Assembly: GCF_030384665.1 (NCBI RefSeq)
Contig: NC_083675.1
Span: forward strand, 2,228,001 to 2,292,000
Reading direction: 5' to 3'
Source: Lodderomyces elongisporus
Lineage: Eukaryota > Ascomycota > Pichiomycetes > Serinales > Debaryomycetaceae
DNA: 64,000 nucleotides
Position 1 is the stretch's first letter; each line of letters opens with the position of its first letter. Made by a program: the position numbers and the translations under genes. The notes under the pieces are model-generated. The model was not told the origin of the DNA and did not search any database. It saw only the letters and a list, made by a program, of their open reading frames with translations. Shown in pieces: positions 48,255 through 58,869 of the stretch.

Positions 48255-49367
48255 ATGAGCCAATCATTTCTAAACAACGACGTGCGACCACACGTCCAAC
48301 TTAGATCACCATCGATGAATCTGATACCTCGCCACTCAATAAGCTCACCTGTAAGTTTGTCGAATTATCATCCTCAAGGTAAAATGTTCAAGAGTTATCC
48401 TGATAACCCGAAATCGTTACTGATAGACACATCAAAGTCATTGGGACATAATGCAGATCCACAGTTGCCTCTGGCTTCTTCCAAATATCCAGCAACACCG
48501 TGGTCCTCTTCCTTTATTGAGTCCAACAAACCAAGGAGGCTTTGGGTTAGGACTCCTTTGGGAAACCCAACCACTATCCTAGCATACAGCGATAGTATTG
48601 TTGATGACTTGAAGTCGTTGATTATCGACAAGTATCCAAACACGATTGGAAGATACGACGATGCTGCGAACCTCGTGCTTAAACTAGATTTGCTGACTAC
48701 AAGATCGCAGCAGGCACTTTCTACATCGACATCGACGATATCACCAAATGTTAAGGGAAGAAATAACGGGGGAACAACAAGTGGAGGAGCAGGTGGAGGA
48801 GCAGGTGAAAACTATGCCATCTTGGAGCCGGATCAAAACGTGTGGCAACTTATGGACACACATTATCCCCACGGAATGACAATGAAGGATGCCTTGATTA
48901 TTGATGTTTATTCTATAGAGGGAGAATCGCCCACTGATCCTACCTTTGCAAAGCACCCTCATCAGTATCTCCAACATGGCCGACTGATGAGTTATGAGAA
49001 CAGAGGAGAGGGGTTTGATGTTCCGCTTCAGTATAGACCACAATATCAACAGCAGCAGCAACTTCAACAACAACAGCAGCAGCAGCATTATGCGCACCAG
49101 CCAACACCGATACTGAGACATTTTCCAATAAATAAACCGCATCTTAGTGGTCAAAACCATTTGCATTTTGTTCCTGAAAGATCTGTTTCTCCGTCGACTT
49201 TAGGCACAAAAGATTCCTCAGTTTTATCAGCACAGAATCGGTCAAATTCGACAACTGCCACTTCCCCGGTGCATAAAGCTCAACCTAATCCACAAGCTGT
49301 GCTATTGTTGCCCAAAAATTTCACGTTGAGCAGCACTTCTGGTAGTAGCCACAATAACAATAACAAT

Positions 49368-49414
<47 letters not shown>

Positions 49415-50354
49415 CCTTAGCAATGGGGGCGCTGGTGGTGGTCAGGGTAGAAATTTATCATTACAAAAGGCAAAATCTGCACCAATTGAAGGTGCAAGCT
49501 CTGGAAATGGCACAGAAAACCAAAGTATCTCCCAAAAGAATCAGGTGATAGATGAGGAAAACACCGAAGCCGAAGGTGATTCGGATATCGGCACCGGAAT
49601 CATGACACCATCGCCATCAGAATCACTGGAAGCCTCAACTTTGAAAAACGAAGAAACTGGCGGATCTTCAACTAAAGAGCCTAGCTCTTTTCCCTTATCA
49701 TCTACACCACTGAAAAACAATACTGGCAAGGGTGAGAAAAGTTCTGAGCAGATTTCATCAATATCAAAAACAATTGCGTCGGCAAAGAGCAATACAAAGT
49801 CGGAGAAATCGGATCCTGCTTTGGATAAAGTACTTCCGTCTATTTCGGTGCTTGTTGTTGAGGATAACGCCATTAATCAAGCTATTCTTGGTGCGTTTCT
49901 TCGAAAACGAAAAATACATTATCAAATTGCCAAGAACGGACAAGAAGCGATTGACAAATGGAAAAAAGGTGGTTTCCACTTGGTTCTCATGGATATCCAG
50001 TTACCTGTGAAATCCGGTATTGAGGCGACAAAAGAGATTAGACATTTGGAGAGGCTTAATCGAATAGGTGTGTTTGATGAGAATGATATTAAGAAAATAG
50101 CAATGCATGAATTGAAAGAAGAAGATATGCTTGACTCAGATAAGTTCCGATCTCCAGTTATTATTGTTGCATTAACTGCCTCCTCAAATTCATCTGTGGA
50201 TAGAAAGAATGCATTGACTGCTGGATGTAATGATTACTTGACCAAGCCAGTGAATTTGGTATGGTTGCAAAACAAGATTACCGAGTGGGGGTGCATGCAA
50301 GCATTGATTGACTTTGAAGGTTGGAAAAGCAAGAACAACTGGAATTCTGTTTAA
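48255..50354 (+). CDS. SSK1: Response regulator Ssk1 of the osmosensing phosphorelay
   Basis: Receiver protein of the Sln1-Ypd1-Ssk1 phosphorelay. Unphosphorylated Ssk1 activates the Ssk2-type MAPKKK and the Hog1 pathway; in Candida it also affects oxidant resistance and hyphal growth. The 699 residues are a long low-complexity N-terminal part with a Gln-rich stretch (about 255-275), a run of 21 Asn (49353-49415) and Gly- and Ser-rich patches, then a C-terminal receiver domain (about 532-690). The receiver shows the acidic pair in VLVVEDNAINQ, the phospho-acceptor Asp580 in LMDIQLP, the Thr in ALTAS and the Lys in LTKPVN, with the extra loop typical of Ssk1. Retrotransposons lie on both sides: 295 bp upstream and 315 bp downstream. 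Confidence 0.95.
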
Positions 50355-50669
50355 AAGAGTTGAAGCTGGGTAGATTTTGTTTAATTCTTGTTTTTGTTTT
50401 TTTTTTTTATTTTAGAATAATACATGGTATATATTATCTATATTTTTTGAGGAACACATTTTTGAGTGTTTGCAATTAAGGACAAGATTGTTTTCTTTCG
50501 TTTTTCTTCGTTTTCCTTCGTTTTTTCTTCTTCTTTTAGTACCCGTTTGCAATTTTTTATGTAGTGCTTTGACTTTTACAACTATTTTACAATTTCATAT
50601 ATTTCGTATTTACAAAGATAGTGAGAAAAAAAAACTCTAATAGTAAATTATACGGAAAGAAAAACATAG
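50355..50669. other. SSK1 3' flank up to element 2
   Basis: 315 bp of T-rich sequence, including CTTCGTTTT repeats near 50495-50530. No gene or tRNA seen. Confidence 0.55.
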
Positions 50670-51123
50670 TGTCACAGTGCGACACACATTGGACGCTCTG
50701 TGCCCTCGTTTCCGCTAAGTGAATATTTGGAGAATATTGCACGACATAGGAAACTTGAAACTTCAAACAAGATGAGTTTATATAAATAGGAACGAGAAGT
50801 GGTAAAATTAACTTATCACTATTATAGAGAAATATCGGTAAAATATAGATTTTATACGGTCAACTACATTGAACACAAATCACTAGGTGAACGTGCAGAG
50901 TGTATACTCTCACGATTCTCCTTACTAGTGACTTTGTATGAGACAATTTACTCTCTTAACTTATGAGCATTGAGACCTTTATAGGTGCGATCATTGACAA
51001 TTACACTTAGTTGGAATATAGCCTATCAAGTCACGAACTCAAACCGCTGGTATCGGTGAGCTACCAGCTCAAACCGATGCTCAGCAGTCGTACACTTGTT
51101 ACTTGTGACAGTGCTATGCGACA
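50670..51123 (+). repeat. Element 2, 5' LTR
   Basis: 454 bp, TG...CA termini. TATAAATAG at 50781-50789, followed within 12 nt by AGAAGT as in the element 1 LTR. Confidence 0.97.
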
Positions 51124-51126
51124 GAA

Positions 51127-51143
51127 TGGCGACCAGAGTGAGG
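51127..51143 (+). promoter_or_regulatory. Element 2 primer binding site (candidate)
   Basis: TGGCGACCAGAGTGAGG starts 3 nt after the LTR with the TGG complementary to a tRNA CCA tail. It implies discriminator G and acceptor strand TCTGGTC. I could not assign the tRNA. Confidence 0.45.
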
Positions 51144-51951
51144 ACCTCAAATCCTTGCAAATCATGTTGTTTGAATGATTTGATATGGTTACCTAATATT
51201 TCAAGTAATTGATACATTGGTTGAGGCTACTGTTAAGCAGTATTGTCGACCAGGATATTGAATGATCATGACATTTCAATACCTTGGCATTTCAACATTT
51301 GGTCAATATCATTTATGAGAAGGACCTGTGGAAGAGTAAATCTCCTATCCACGAATTAATAGCTTCACTATTGTGAACTACAGTTTAAAGGAGGAGCTAC
51401 TCCTCATTGGAGAACTATGCGAGTTTAGTCCAATGGAACATAATGCATCGTAGTCATCGGGACGTATCCGAGACTACACCAGAAAATATCAAATAGCGTA
51501 TACTGTCAACACTTTATGATGGAATATTCACCCATCAGTTGACAAAGGGCGAAGGTTGTAGACGTTAGACAGAGTGCAACTATAGACCGAATAGAGTCGT
51601 GTCTGCTGACTTGGCTATAGTTTGAAGGCTGTACGTGTGATAGACATGGCGTTGAAACGAGTACCGAAGATTGCACGGGTATAGGTGGCTACCCTCAATT
51701 GGTGCAAAGATCGAGGAAAGTATTTTTAGGATAATGACCACATCCCTAATTTGGGTTTATATCATTTTTTTAAAAAAGACTTATTACATTCTAGAAGGTA
51801 AATAAGCACCGTTAAAGCAGCGTTTAAGAAATCATCATTACTGTCTACGGACTCATCTGAGTATGATGGTAGCAGACTAAACAAACTACACGGGTTATCG
51901 GTGAGGTAGAATTACACCAGATAAAAACGGCGGAGATGGTAACTACCGAGG

Positions 51952-52023
51952 GAAAGACTAAATTGCATCTCGCAAGAAAGACTATATAGCATCTTGAGAG
52001 AAAGACAGAATTGCATCCCGAAA
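51952..52023 (+). repeat. Three imperfect 24-bp repeats in the element 2 leader
   Basis: Units start at 51952, 51976 and 52000 with GAAAGAC followed by a variable AT-rich block and GCATC. Confidence 0.75.
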
Positions 52024-52421
52024 GAAGCAACCAATTATTATTATGAAACTACAGTGTTTCAATAGGTCGTTCAATCATCACTTTATTAGAGATACTGACT
52101 TAGCGCCTGCTATATAGGAGGAGTCAAATCCGAGGCACTCATTTATTGTCGACAAAATTTTTAAGATGAGGCCAGGATACACGACTATGCGCTGGTGAAA
52201 AATTTTCACCCTACTCAACAAAAATTGTTGTCCACGACCTCTTACTCGCGTGACGAGAACTATAAGTATTCCCGAGATTGATTGAACGAAACCCTTGATA
52301 ATTTGGAACAAAGGGTTTATCTACCATAAAAACATTTCACCAAAAAGTTTAACACCAAGTATATCACATATTACATTCAAGCAAAATATTATTCCAAAAA
52401 CTTGAAAAACTTCTACTACAA

Positions 52422-54182
52422 ATGTCATCTTCAACAAAAGATTCTAAGACCTCTAATCCTACTCCAAGGAGTATCAACCCTGGTCCAAGTAAACCAGACC
52501 TTGCTGGTGTCGACTCATCTTCAATTTCCGGGCAGTCTATTTCTACCTCGGGAAGAGCCGATATGAGCGAAGGTGAAGATGAATCTCCTGGTTTGAAAAG
52601 GACAGAAGCTCCTCAAATAAATCAGGTTGAGATTAACGAGATCTTAGACTTGAAATCTGAGATGATGATGATGCAAGAGCAGATGAAACAAATGACTGCT
52701 ATGTTTAAAGCCGCTATGATTCAAACAGTCCCGCAACTTAGCACTCCTGTACCAGCTAGGAACGATGAGGCTAACAAGGCCCAGATTTCGGATGATAACA
52801 ACAGCATAACCCTGCCAACTGACGTGCAAATGAAAGTTCATCCGGAAGAACACACATTTTCACCAGGACGTAACTTCCCTATCTCGAGGCCACACTCACT
52901 CGCTTCACCCTTGACTCACCAATCCCGTCAAAGTGGTACTCCTAGTGCTTATGGATCTGATAGATCTGTTGCATCTTACGATGGTATCCTTTACCATGGA
53001 GAAGTAGTCCATAGCGGATTCTGGGTTGAAGGCCATGAAGAAGCTTGTCAAATCATAAACGAGGCAAGACAGAGGTACCCTCATGGGGAAGACGTCAGGG
53101 TAATTCCATACATTCGAGTCCCAGACATAGCTGTCGAAAAGGCATTCATGGCGTACTACGACAAACTCCTTGCCAAACAAGGGAGAACTCAAAATGACAA
53201 TATGGCACTCGGTCAGTATGACATTGCAAAACGTGTCCCTTTGAAGTTCTCCGATGAGGAAGGTTTCATGTTCTGGTTAAAGTCGGTTTTGTGGCACAAA
53301 CACACCTACGGTGTTCCTGATAAGCTCATCATTAATGAGTTAAGGAACGGAGCTAATTTGACGAAGTCAGAGTCGTTGAAGGACATGATTGAGATGTCAT
53401 GTAAGAGTGAGGGCCCCTTTGAACAACCGGTGGTTGATTACTTACCTATCTTGGGCAATGGGGGCACTCCTCCAGAAACGAACCAAGTTACTGATGTTAT
53501 GACTGCTATCCATGATGCTTTGAAAAAGAAACATAATCCTAGAGTGAAAATGACCATTATTGGTATTGCTGTCAAAAAGTATTTGAGGATCACCAATACA
53601 TCTCACCTAGCACAGGAAACATGGATCTCAATCTTTAAGACCCTTTTCGAAAGGATGGGTAGTGTCATGGATCAAATAATCATGTATATGACCCCGGAAG
53701 TTAAAATCGAAAAGCCGGGAAGGACTGGACCAATAGTCACGTTTGAAGATGCGTCGATCATAAAGATTGGCCTTGGACTCCTCAAGAATAAACCTAACGA
53801 TAAAATCATTCAAGGTGTCAAATCATACGATTTGACATTTGAGAGGATCTGGGATGCTGTTAATGCAACATTTCAAACGAGGATGCATCTTATCTCAGAT
53901 GACGAAGAAAAAGATGCCGGTACTACACTGGTGTCTAAAGGTGACAAATCACAAAAGACTACTAAATGTAATTTTTGTGGAAAGTACAGACACACTGTTG
54001 ATAGTTGCCACTTATTGGTGACTGCTTTGGATGAAAAGTTGGTAAAGAAAGTCGATGGGAAGTATTACTTAGCAAACGGTGAACCGTTGGTCATGGATTT
54101 CTATAAGTGTCCCCTTTTAAAACACCTGAGCTTGAAATCTCTAAGTTCTAATGCGAGGCATCGCACGCCCCCAACAAAGTAA
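52422..54182 (+). CDS. gag: Element 2 Gag
   Basis: Particle protein of the retrotransposon, 586 residues. Ser/Pro/Thr-rich N-terminus, a Met-rich heptad segment (about 78-100), the capsid-like core, and one CCHC zinc knuckle, CNFCGKYRHTVDSC, at about residues 516-529. It is homologous to Gag of element 1 across the core (VIPYIRVPD against IPYIRRPD; MDQIIMYM against MDQIITYM). It ends seven codons after the shift site shared with element 1. Confidence 0.93.
   Translation: MSSSTKDSKTSNPTPRSINPGPSKPDLAGVDSSSISGQSISTSGRADMSEGEDESPGLKRTEAPQINQVEINEILDLKSEMMMMQEQMKQMTAMFKAAMIQTVPQLSTPVPARNDEANKAQISDDNNSITLPTDVQMKVHPEEHTFSPGRNFPISRPHSLASPLTHQSRQSGTPSAYGSDRSVASYDGILYHGEVVHSGFWVEGHEEACQIINEARQRYPHGEDVRVIPYIRVPDIAVEKAFMAYYDKLLAKQGRTQNDNMALGQYDIAKRVPLKFSDEEGFMFWLKSVLWHKHTYGVPDKLIINELRNGANLTKSESLKDMIEMSCKSEGPFEQPVVDYLPILGNGGTPPETNQVTDVMTAIHDALKKKHNPRVKMTIIGIAVKKYLRITNTSHLAQETWISIFKTLFERMGSVMDQIIMYMTPEVKIEKPGRTGPIVTFEDASIIKIGLGLLKNKPNDKIIQGVKSYDLTFERIWDAVNATFQTRMHLISDDEEKDAGTTLVSKGDKSQKTTKCNFCGKYRHTVDSCHLLVTALDEKLVKKVDGKYYLANGEPLVMDFYKCPLLKHLSLKSLSSNARHRTPPTK
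54153..54159 (+). promoter_or_regulatory. Element 2 gag-pol +1 frameshift heptamer GCG-AGG-C
   Basis: Lies in the 54130-54182 gag/pol overlap, in the correct frame for a +1 shift, and is identical to the element 1 heptamer although the surrounding coding sequence has diverged. Confidence 0.7.
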
Positions 54183-57100
54183 GTCCAAGGCAGCACAAGT
54201 TATGGAGGTAGAGGTTATTCCTAAGAGTACAGTCACTAGTAACTCTAGAGAAAATACCCACCACGAACGATTACCGACAGAAGTGATGCAATCTAATTCT
54301 CATATAATGTCTGATTCAATAGATGAAGTGATTAAACCCGGACCCATCATGATTGATGACGTCCCGGTTTACTTGGTGCACGCAGCCAATGCTCAATCTG
54401 CTAAGAAGGTAGTGAAGGATTGGACTGCGAAGAAAGCCCATCTCCCTAGCTCGCGAAAAGATGCTCACAATAAGTTGAAGGCTGATAAGGTGAAACAGCA
54501 ACTCAATGCAGCAGTTAGACAACGGCAGGAGATGGAGAGAGTGGAGCGTGAAAGCGCACCTAGCCCTGTAACAGAGCAATCTATGCAGGAGTCCCGACGG
54601 GAATTAGACACTGAGTCCCCGCCGATCGGAGAGCAGTCTCCACCCTATGACTCACATTTACCATTCCTGGAACTCCAGTTTCCAGATGAAAACATAGACG
54701 TAGACCCAGACTACGAGTATGAAGAACCTAGCTCGGCTGGTATTCGGTTCGAACCCTCCGCACTGACAATGGATAGGGAATTAGAAAACCTAGCCATGGA
54801 GGACACCGTAGATCCTGATGAAGAGTTAAAGTTATTCCTATCCGAAGGAAAAGGAATTGAACAGACTTCTACGCCACCGGAGAATGGAAACATGATGAGT
54901 CACCCTCAAGAAGAAGTGCCTAAGGTGAAATCTGACGTTGTTGTTAATGAACCACTTAATGAGGAACAGGCAAATGCTACCGCTGATGATGGAGTTGACT
55001 CCCCAGTGGCTGACGATTCAATTAAACTCTTTAGTGTCGAAGACATCTTGAGAGAGAATCAGCTAGATGAGCTTGCCAAATTAAGTGCAACGTCCGACCA
55101 ACCACACCACCTTGCTGACGATTCCACTGATCCACAGCGGAAAAGTCAGCGCCGAGTACGTACTAGTAAATTGACCATACTAGACAAACAGGCTGCATTC
55201 AAAGATGCCATGAAACATAACTTCTTCGTGTTTATGGATCTTTCGAAGTATTTGGGAATGCACGATGATGCTCGAGCCATGATGAGAGAAAGTACTAAAG
55301 CTATGTTGGTTGACAGAGATGTTTTGCAGAAAGCCCTTAAGGATGGTATTGCCAAGTTCAAGAAGAAACCAGTTGTTACTGAAGTAAATCTGACGACCAC
55401 TTCGACAGGCTACCACCAACCAGGGGTCACTCAAGAACTACTCTGTTTCCCCGCATCCATACATGGCCGTAGGATAGAAATGAAATACGACACCGCGGCC
55501 CAGTTGAGTTTGATCAACCCGCAAACACTAAAAGGGTTACCAATTAAGCCTTTTCCCTTGAGCCAGCCAGTATTTGTTCAAGGTGTTAATAATGACACCA
55601 AAGCAATTACTCAGGGAGTGTTTTTAGATGTTACTGTCCATTTCATCTCCTTACCTGCAATCCTCTATTTGCACGAGCAAATTCCTGTTGGTCAGGTACT
55701 ACTCGGGTTGCCATTCCAAGATGCGCACAAACTCTCCATTGGGTTTACTGATGATGGTGATAAACGAGAGTTACGTTTCCGCGCGAATGGCAACATTCAT
55801 AAATTCCCTATTCGTTACGATGGGGATTCTAACTACCACATCGATTCATTTCCAACTGTCCAAGTGAGTCAAACCGTCGTCATTCCTCCCCTTTCAGAGA
55901 TGCTTCGACCTGCATTTACCGGGTCTAGGGCGAGCGAAGATGATATTCGGTATTTCGTGGACCAATGTGCTGAGGTGTCTGATGTCTTCTACATTAAAGG
56001 TGGAGACCCTGGCAGACTTAAGCCTGAAATACACCCTCCCGTTCGTATCAACTTGCGAGATCCGAATGTTCACTGGCGGATGAAATCGATCCCATTAGGA
56101 TCTAAACGTACCGCTGCAGTAGAGATTCTCCAAGAAATGATACGACAGGGGCAATTGGTCTATAGTGATGCGACTTATCGGAACCCATGGTTTCTCATAA
56201 GTAAGAAGGATGGAAGGCATCGATTGTTGATTGACCTTCGGGAACTCAACAAAAATGTGGAGTTGGAAGGGGGTCACCCACTCTCCGTGGATGATCTCAC
56301 TACAGAGATTAGTGGTTGTTGGTTTATAAGTACTATTGATGTGCAGAATGCGTATTTTCAAATACCATTGGATGCTGCTACTAGCGATGTTACCAGTTTT
56401 AACAGCCCGTTAGGTTTGTTGAAGTATGCTGTCCTTCCTCAAGGATATATCAATTCAGTAAGTGAGTTTAGTTCTATCTTACAAAAGATTTTGAGCCCAG
56501 TTGCGAAGGATGTGATGTGTTTTATTGACGACATTGCCATCGTGGGTCCCAAAGTAGATGAACTTACCGACTCACTGGTTCGAGAACACCTAGATAAGAT
56601 TGTCGAAGTGTTCCGTCTTCTAACCAATGCTGGCTTGAAGATTAACCCTGCGAAGTTAAAGATCGCTGTACCTGAATGTGATTTTCTTGGATACCATATT
56701 TCACCTGCAGGGAAAACGTTAATTAGGGGTCAAGTGGATGCATTATTGAATTACCCACTCCCTAACACGGTCAAACAGCTAGAAAGTTTCCTTGGCTTGG
56801 TCAATTATTACCGACAGTTGATTGTAGGGCATGCTGAGTTGACTGCTCCCCTCTACAACTTAGTCAATCAAGCAAGGAAGGAACCCAAGCATCAGATTCA
56901 TTGGGATCCTACAACTAAGCGGTTTTTCCACCAAATCATCACAGTACTAACCAACCAACCGATTCTCCAACCCCTTAATTTTAAGGACCTCATTACTGTC
57001 CACACTGATGCTTCGACAGACTCTTGGGGTGGTGTGTTGCAAAACACCAATGCGGCTGGAGAATCGAAACTAGTCCTGTGCTATTCTGGAAAGTTCCATG

Positions 57101-58734
57101 GTTCTGAAAAGAACTATACTATTTACGAAAAGGAACTTTTCAGTATTTATAAGACGTTTGATGCAATCCATCCACTCTTGTTTGGATTTACTGGGGTCAT
57201 TCATTTGTACTGTGACAACAAAGCTCTTGTCCTTGTGATGAATAAACCACTCGATAATTCACACTTTGTAAATCGGGTTTACAAATGGTTGAACTTCATC
57301 AGGACCTTCAACTATCAGATCCATCACATTGATGGACTGAAAAACATCATTGCCGATGCTCTTAGCCGATGCCACACGTCTACTCCGCAGACTGATCATT
57401 ATGAGGTCAGAGAAGCTATTGCCGAGTTTAGGGCGAAGTTGGATCCTAAAGTACTAGCAGAAGTTAATGTTGTTACCATTGAAGCTGAGCCTAATAACAG
57501 TTATAAGAAGATCCCACTTCAAGCGCTTAGAAAGTACCTTGAGGCACGTACCATTCCCGTTTCGCACAACGCACCTGCTGACGCCAGACGTTTCATCAAC
57601 CGCGCACTAGAGTTCTATTTACATGATGGAATCCTTTACAAGTTAGGTCGGACCGGTTCATACACTCGACGCGTCGTTTATGAGAACAATCAGGTTGAAC
57701 ACATATTCAATCTTGCTCATAGAGATCGTGGTCACCCAGGAGTTGAGACTACGTTCAATCTAATAAATACTGGATTCTACATTCCGAACCTCTATCGCAG
57801 ACTTGCCGACTATATCAAACGGTGTGTTTATTGTCAAAAGGACCAACCTGCAACTAGGCAGCGGGATCCATTGTACTTGAACTACCCGGCTGGTATGTTT
57901 CATACAATCGTCTGTGACTGCGTTAAGCTCCGTGACGCTACTGTTGTCGTTGCACGTGACGAATTTCTGGGATGGCCCGAAGCTCAGGTTTTACCAAAGG
58001 TTACTGCAGAGGCAGTAGCCGACTTTATTTATTCAAACTTTATTGCTCGTGTAGGAACCTTTAGTGTTTTGAAAACCGACAATGGTCGTGAATTTCACAA
58101 TGAGGTCCTCCAGCAATTGCTCTCAAATTATGGCATTTCTCCATCTTATTCTGTACCGTACCATCCGCAGGGGAATGGGATGATCGAAGCGTCGCACAAA
58201 CGACTTATCAGATTCATCAAACTGGTTCCAGAGAATAAGAATTTGAGCAAAGTTTTGAATGCTGCATTGTGGGTGGATCGTACTACGGTTCGTAAACGTA
58301 CGGGATTCACACCACAATACTTGGTTTTTGGATTTGAAGGTAATAATCTGCTCCAATCATTGATGCAAACACCATCTGATATACAACAATACACGGAGGA
58401 CGAACTATTCAAGTTCCGCGTTGGTCAGTTTTATTTCCGTAAACAACAGGAAGACTCTGCTAAGGAAACTCAACGCCGCGATCGGGATCATCAGAAGGAA
58501 GTTTTTGACAAACGTTATGACACTAATGTACCGATCAAGAAAGGAGACTTAGTCTTAGTTTACGATGCTGCTACCAACAAGATGGGCTTGAATTGGTCGG
58601 GTCCTTTCGTTGTCCGGAAGGTGCTGTCGAGGATTTACTATCTTAGTAACCTCCAAGGCATTCCCATGAAACGTCAGTATACTAGGGAGATGTTGAAACC
58701 GTTTGTTGCCGCTCCGCTTAGTACTACAAAATGA
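54157..58734 (+). CDS. pol: Element 2 Pol: protease, reverse transcriptase, RNase H, integrase
   Basis: About 1526 residues after a +1 shift. An ATG at 54151 happens to be in the pol frame at the overlap and could allow separate initiation. Long polar N-terminal region; protease with MKYDTAAQLSLI (about residue 442); RT with FLISKKDGRHRLLIDLREL and FIDD (about 788); RNase H with TVHTDAST and HIDGLKNIIADALSR; integrase with HRDRGHPG ... CVYCQK, VCDCVK, TDNGREF and GNGMIEASHK, and a GPF-type C-terminal motif (WSGPFVVRKVLSRIYYL). CTG at 57967 sits at the usual Ser/Thr of DEFxGWPEA. It is longer than element 1 Pol, mainly before the protease. Confidence 0.95.
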   Translation, partial: GIARPQQSKSKAAQVMEVEVIPKSTVTSNSRENTHHERLPTEVMQSNSHIMSDSIDEVIKPGPIMIDDVPVYLVHAANAQSAKKVVKDWTAKKAHLPSSRKDAHNKLKADKVKQQLNAAVRQRQEMERVERESAPSPVTEQSMQESRRELDTESPPIGEQSPPYDSHLPFLELQFPDENIDVDPDYEYEEPSSAGIRFEPSALTMDRELENLAMEDTVDPDEELKLFLSEGKGIEQTSTPPENGNMMSHPQEEVPKVKSDVVVNEPLNEEQANATADDGVDSPVADDSIKLFSVEDILRENQLDELAKLSATSDQPHHLADDSTDPQRKSQRRVRTSKLTILDKQAAFKDAMKHNFFVFMDLSKYLGMHDDARAMMRESTKAMLVDRDVLQKALKDGIAKFKKKPVVTEVNLTTTSTGYHQPGVTQELLCFPASIHGRRIEMKYDTAAQLSLINPQTLKGLPIKPFPLSQPVFVQGVNNDTKAITQGVFLDVTVHFISLPAILYLHEQIPVGQVLLGLPFQDAHKLSIGFTDDGDKRELRFRANGNIHKFPIRYDGDSNYHIDSFPTVQVSQTVVIPPLSEMLRPAFTGSRASEDDIRYFVDQCAEVSDVFYIKGGDPGRLKPEIHPPVRINLRDPNVHWRMKSIPLGSKRTAAVEILQEMIRQGQLVYSDATYRNPWFLISKKDGRHRLLIDLRELNKNVELEGGHPLSVDDLTTEISGCWFISTIDVQNAYFQIPLDAATSDVTSFNSPLGLLKYAVLPQGYINSVSEFSSILQKILSPVAKDVMCFIDDIAIVGPKVDELTDSLVREHLDKIVEVFRLLTNAGLKINPAKLKIAVPECDFLGYHISPAGKTLIRGQVDALLNYPLPNTVKQLESFLGLVNYYRQLIVGHAELTAPLYNLVNQARKEPKHQIHWDPTTKRFFHQIITVLTNQPILQPLNFKDLITVHTDASTDSWGGVLQNTNAAGESKLVLCYSGKFHGSEKNYTIYEKELFSIYKTFDAIHPLLFGFTGVIHLYCDNKALVLVMNKPLDNSHFVNRVYKWLNFIRTFNYQIHHIDGLKNIIADALSRCHTSTPQTDHYEVREAIAEFRAKLDPKVLAEVNVVTIEAEPNNSYKKIPLQALRKYLEARTIPVSHNAPADARRFINRALEFYLHDGILYKLGRTGSYTRRVVYENNQVEHIFNLAHRDRGHPGVETTFNLINTGFYIPNLYRRLADYIKRCVYCQKDQPATRQRDPLYLNYPAGMFHTIVCDCVKLRDATVVVARDEFLGWPEAQVLPKVTAEAVADFIYSNFIARVGTFSVLKTDNGREFHNEVLQQLLSNYGISPSYSVPYHPQGNGMIEASHKRLIRFIKLVPENKNLSKVLNAALWVDRTTVRKRTGFTPQYLVFGFEGNNLLQSLMQTPSDIQQYTEDELFKFRVGQFYFRKQQEDSAKETQRRDRDHQKEVFDKRYDTNVPIKKGDLVLVYDAATNKMGLNWSGPFVVRKVLSRIYYLSNLQGIPMKRQYTREMLKPFVAAPLSTTK

Positions 58735-58855
58735 TTTTCTACTTTGCAGGGGGGGAGGCCACAACGGTTATCATCAATTTGTACAGTTATTTTACCTCAA
58801 ATCAATTTTTTCCGAAATGCAATGAAAATAAGGCCGTATCGCTCATTCAGACTCT

Positions 58856-58869
58856 GAAGGGGGGGAGGA
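58856..58869 (+). promoter_or_regulatory. Element 2 polypurine tract
   Basis: GAAGGGGGGGAGGA directly abuts the 3' LTR, the expected plus-strand priming site. A similar G-run occurs at 58750-58757. Confidence 0.8.

Larger units (their letters stand above)
51124..52421 (+). other. Element 2 untranslated leader
   Basis: About 1.3 kb between the LTR and gag, with upstream ATGs and stops in all frames but no convincing ORF. It contains the inverted repeat GAGGAG-CTA-CTCCTC (51392-51406) and a three-copy 24-bp repeat (51952-52023). Confidence 0.6.

Noticed and set aside
54740..54760. tRNA B-box-like GGTTCGAACCC
   Set aside because: It is inside the pol frame of element 2 with no A box or cloverleaf; no tRNA gene was found in the window.
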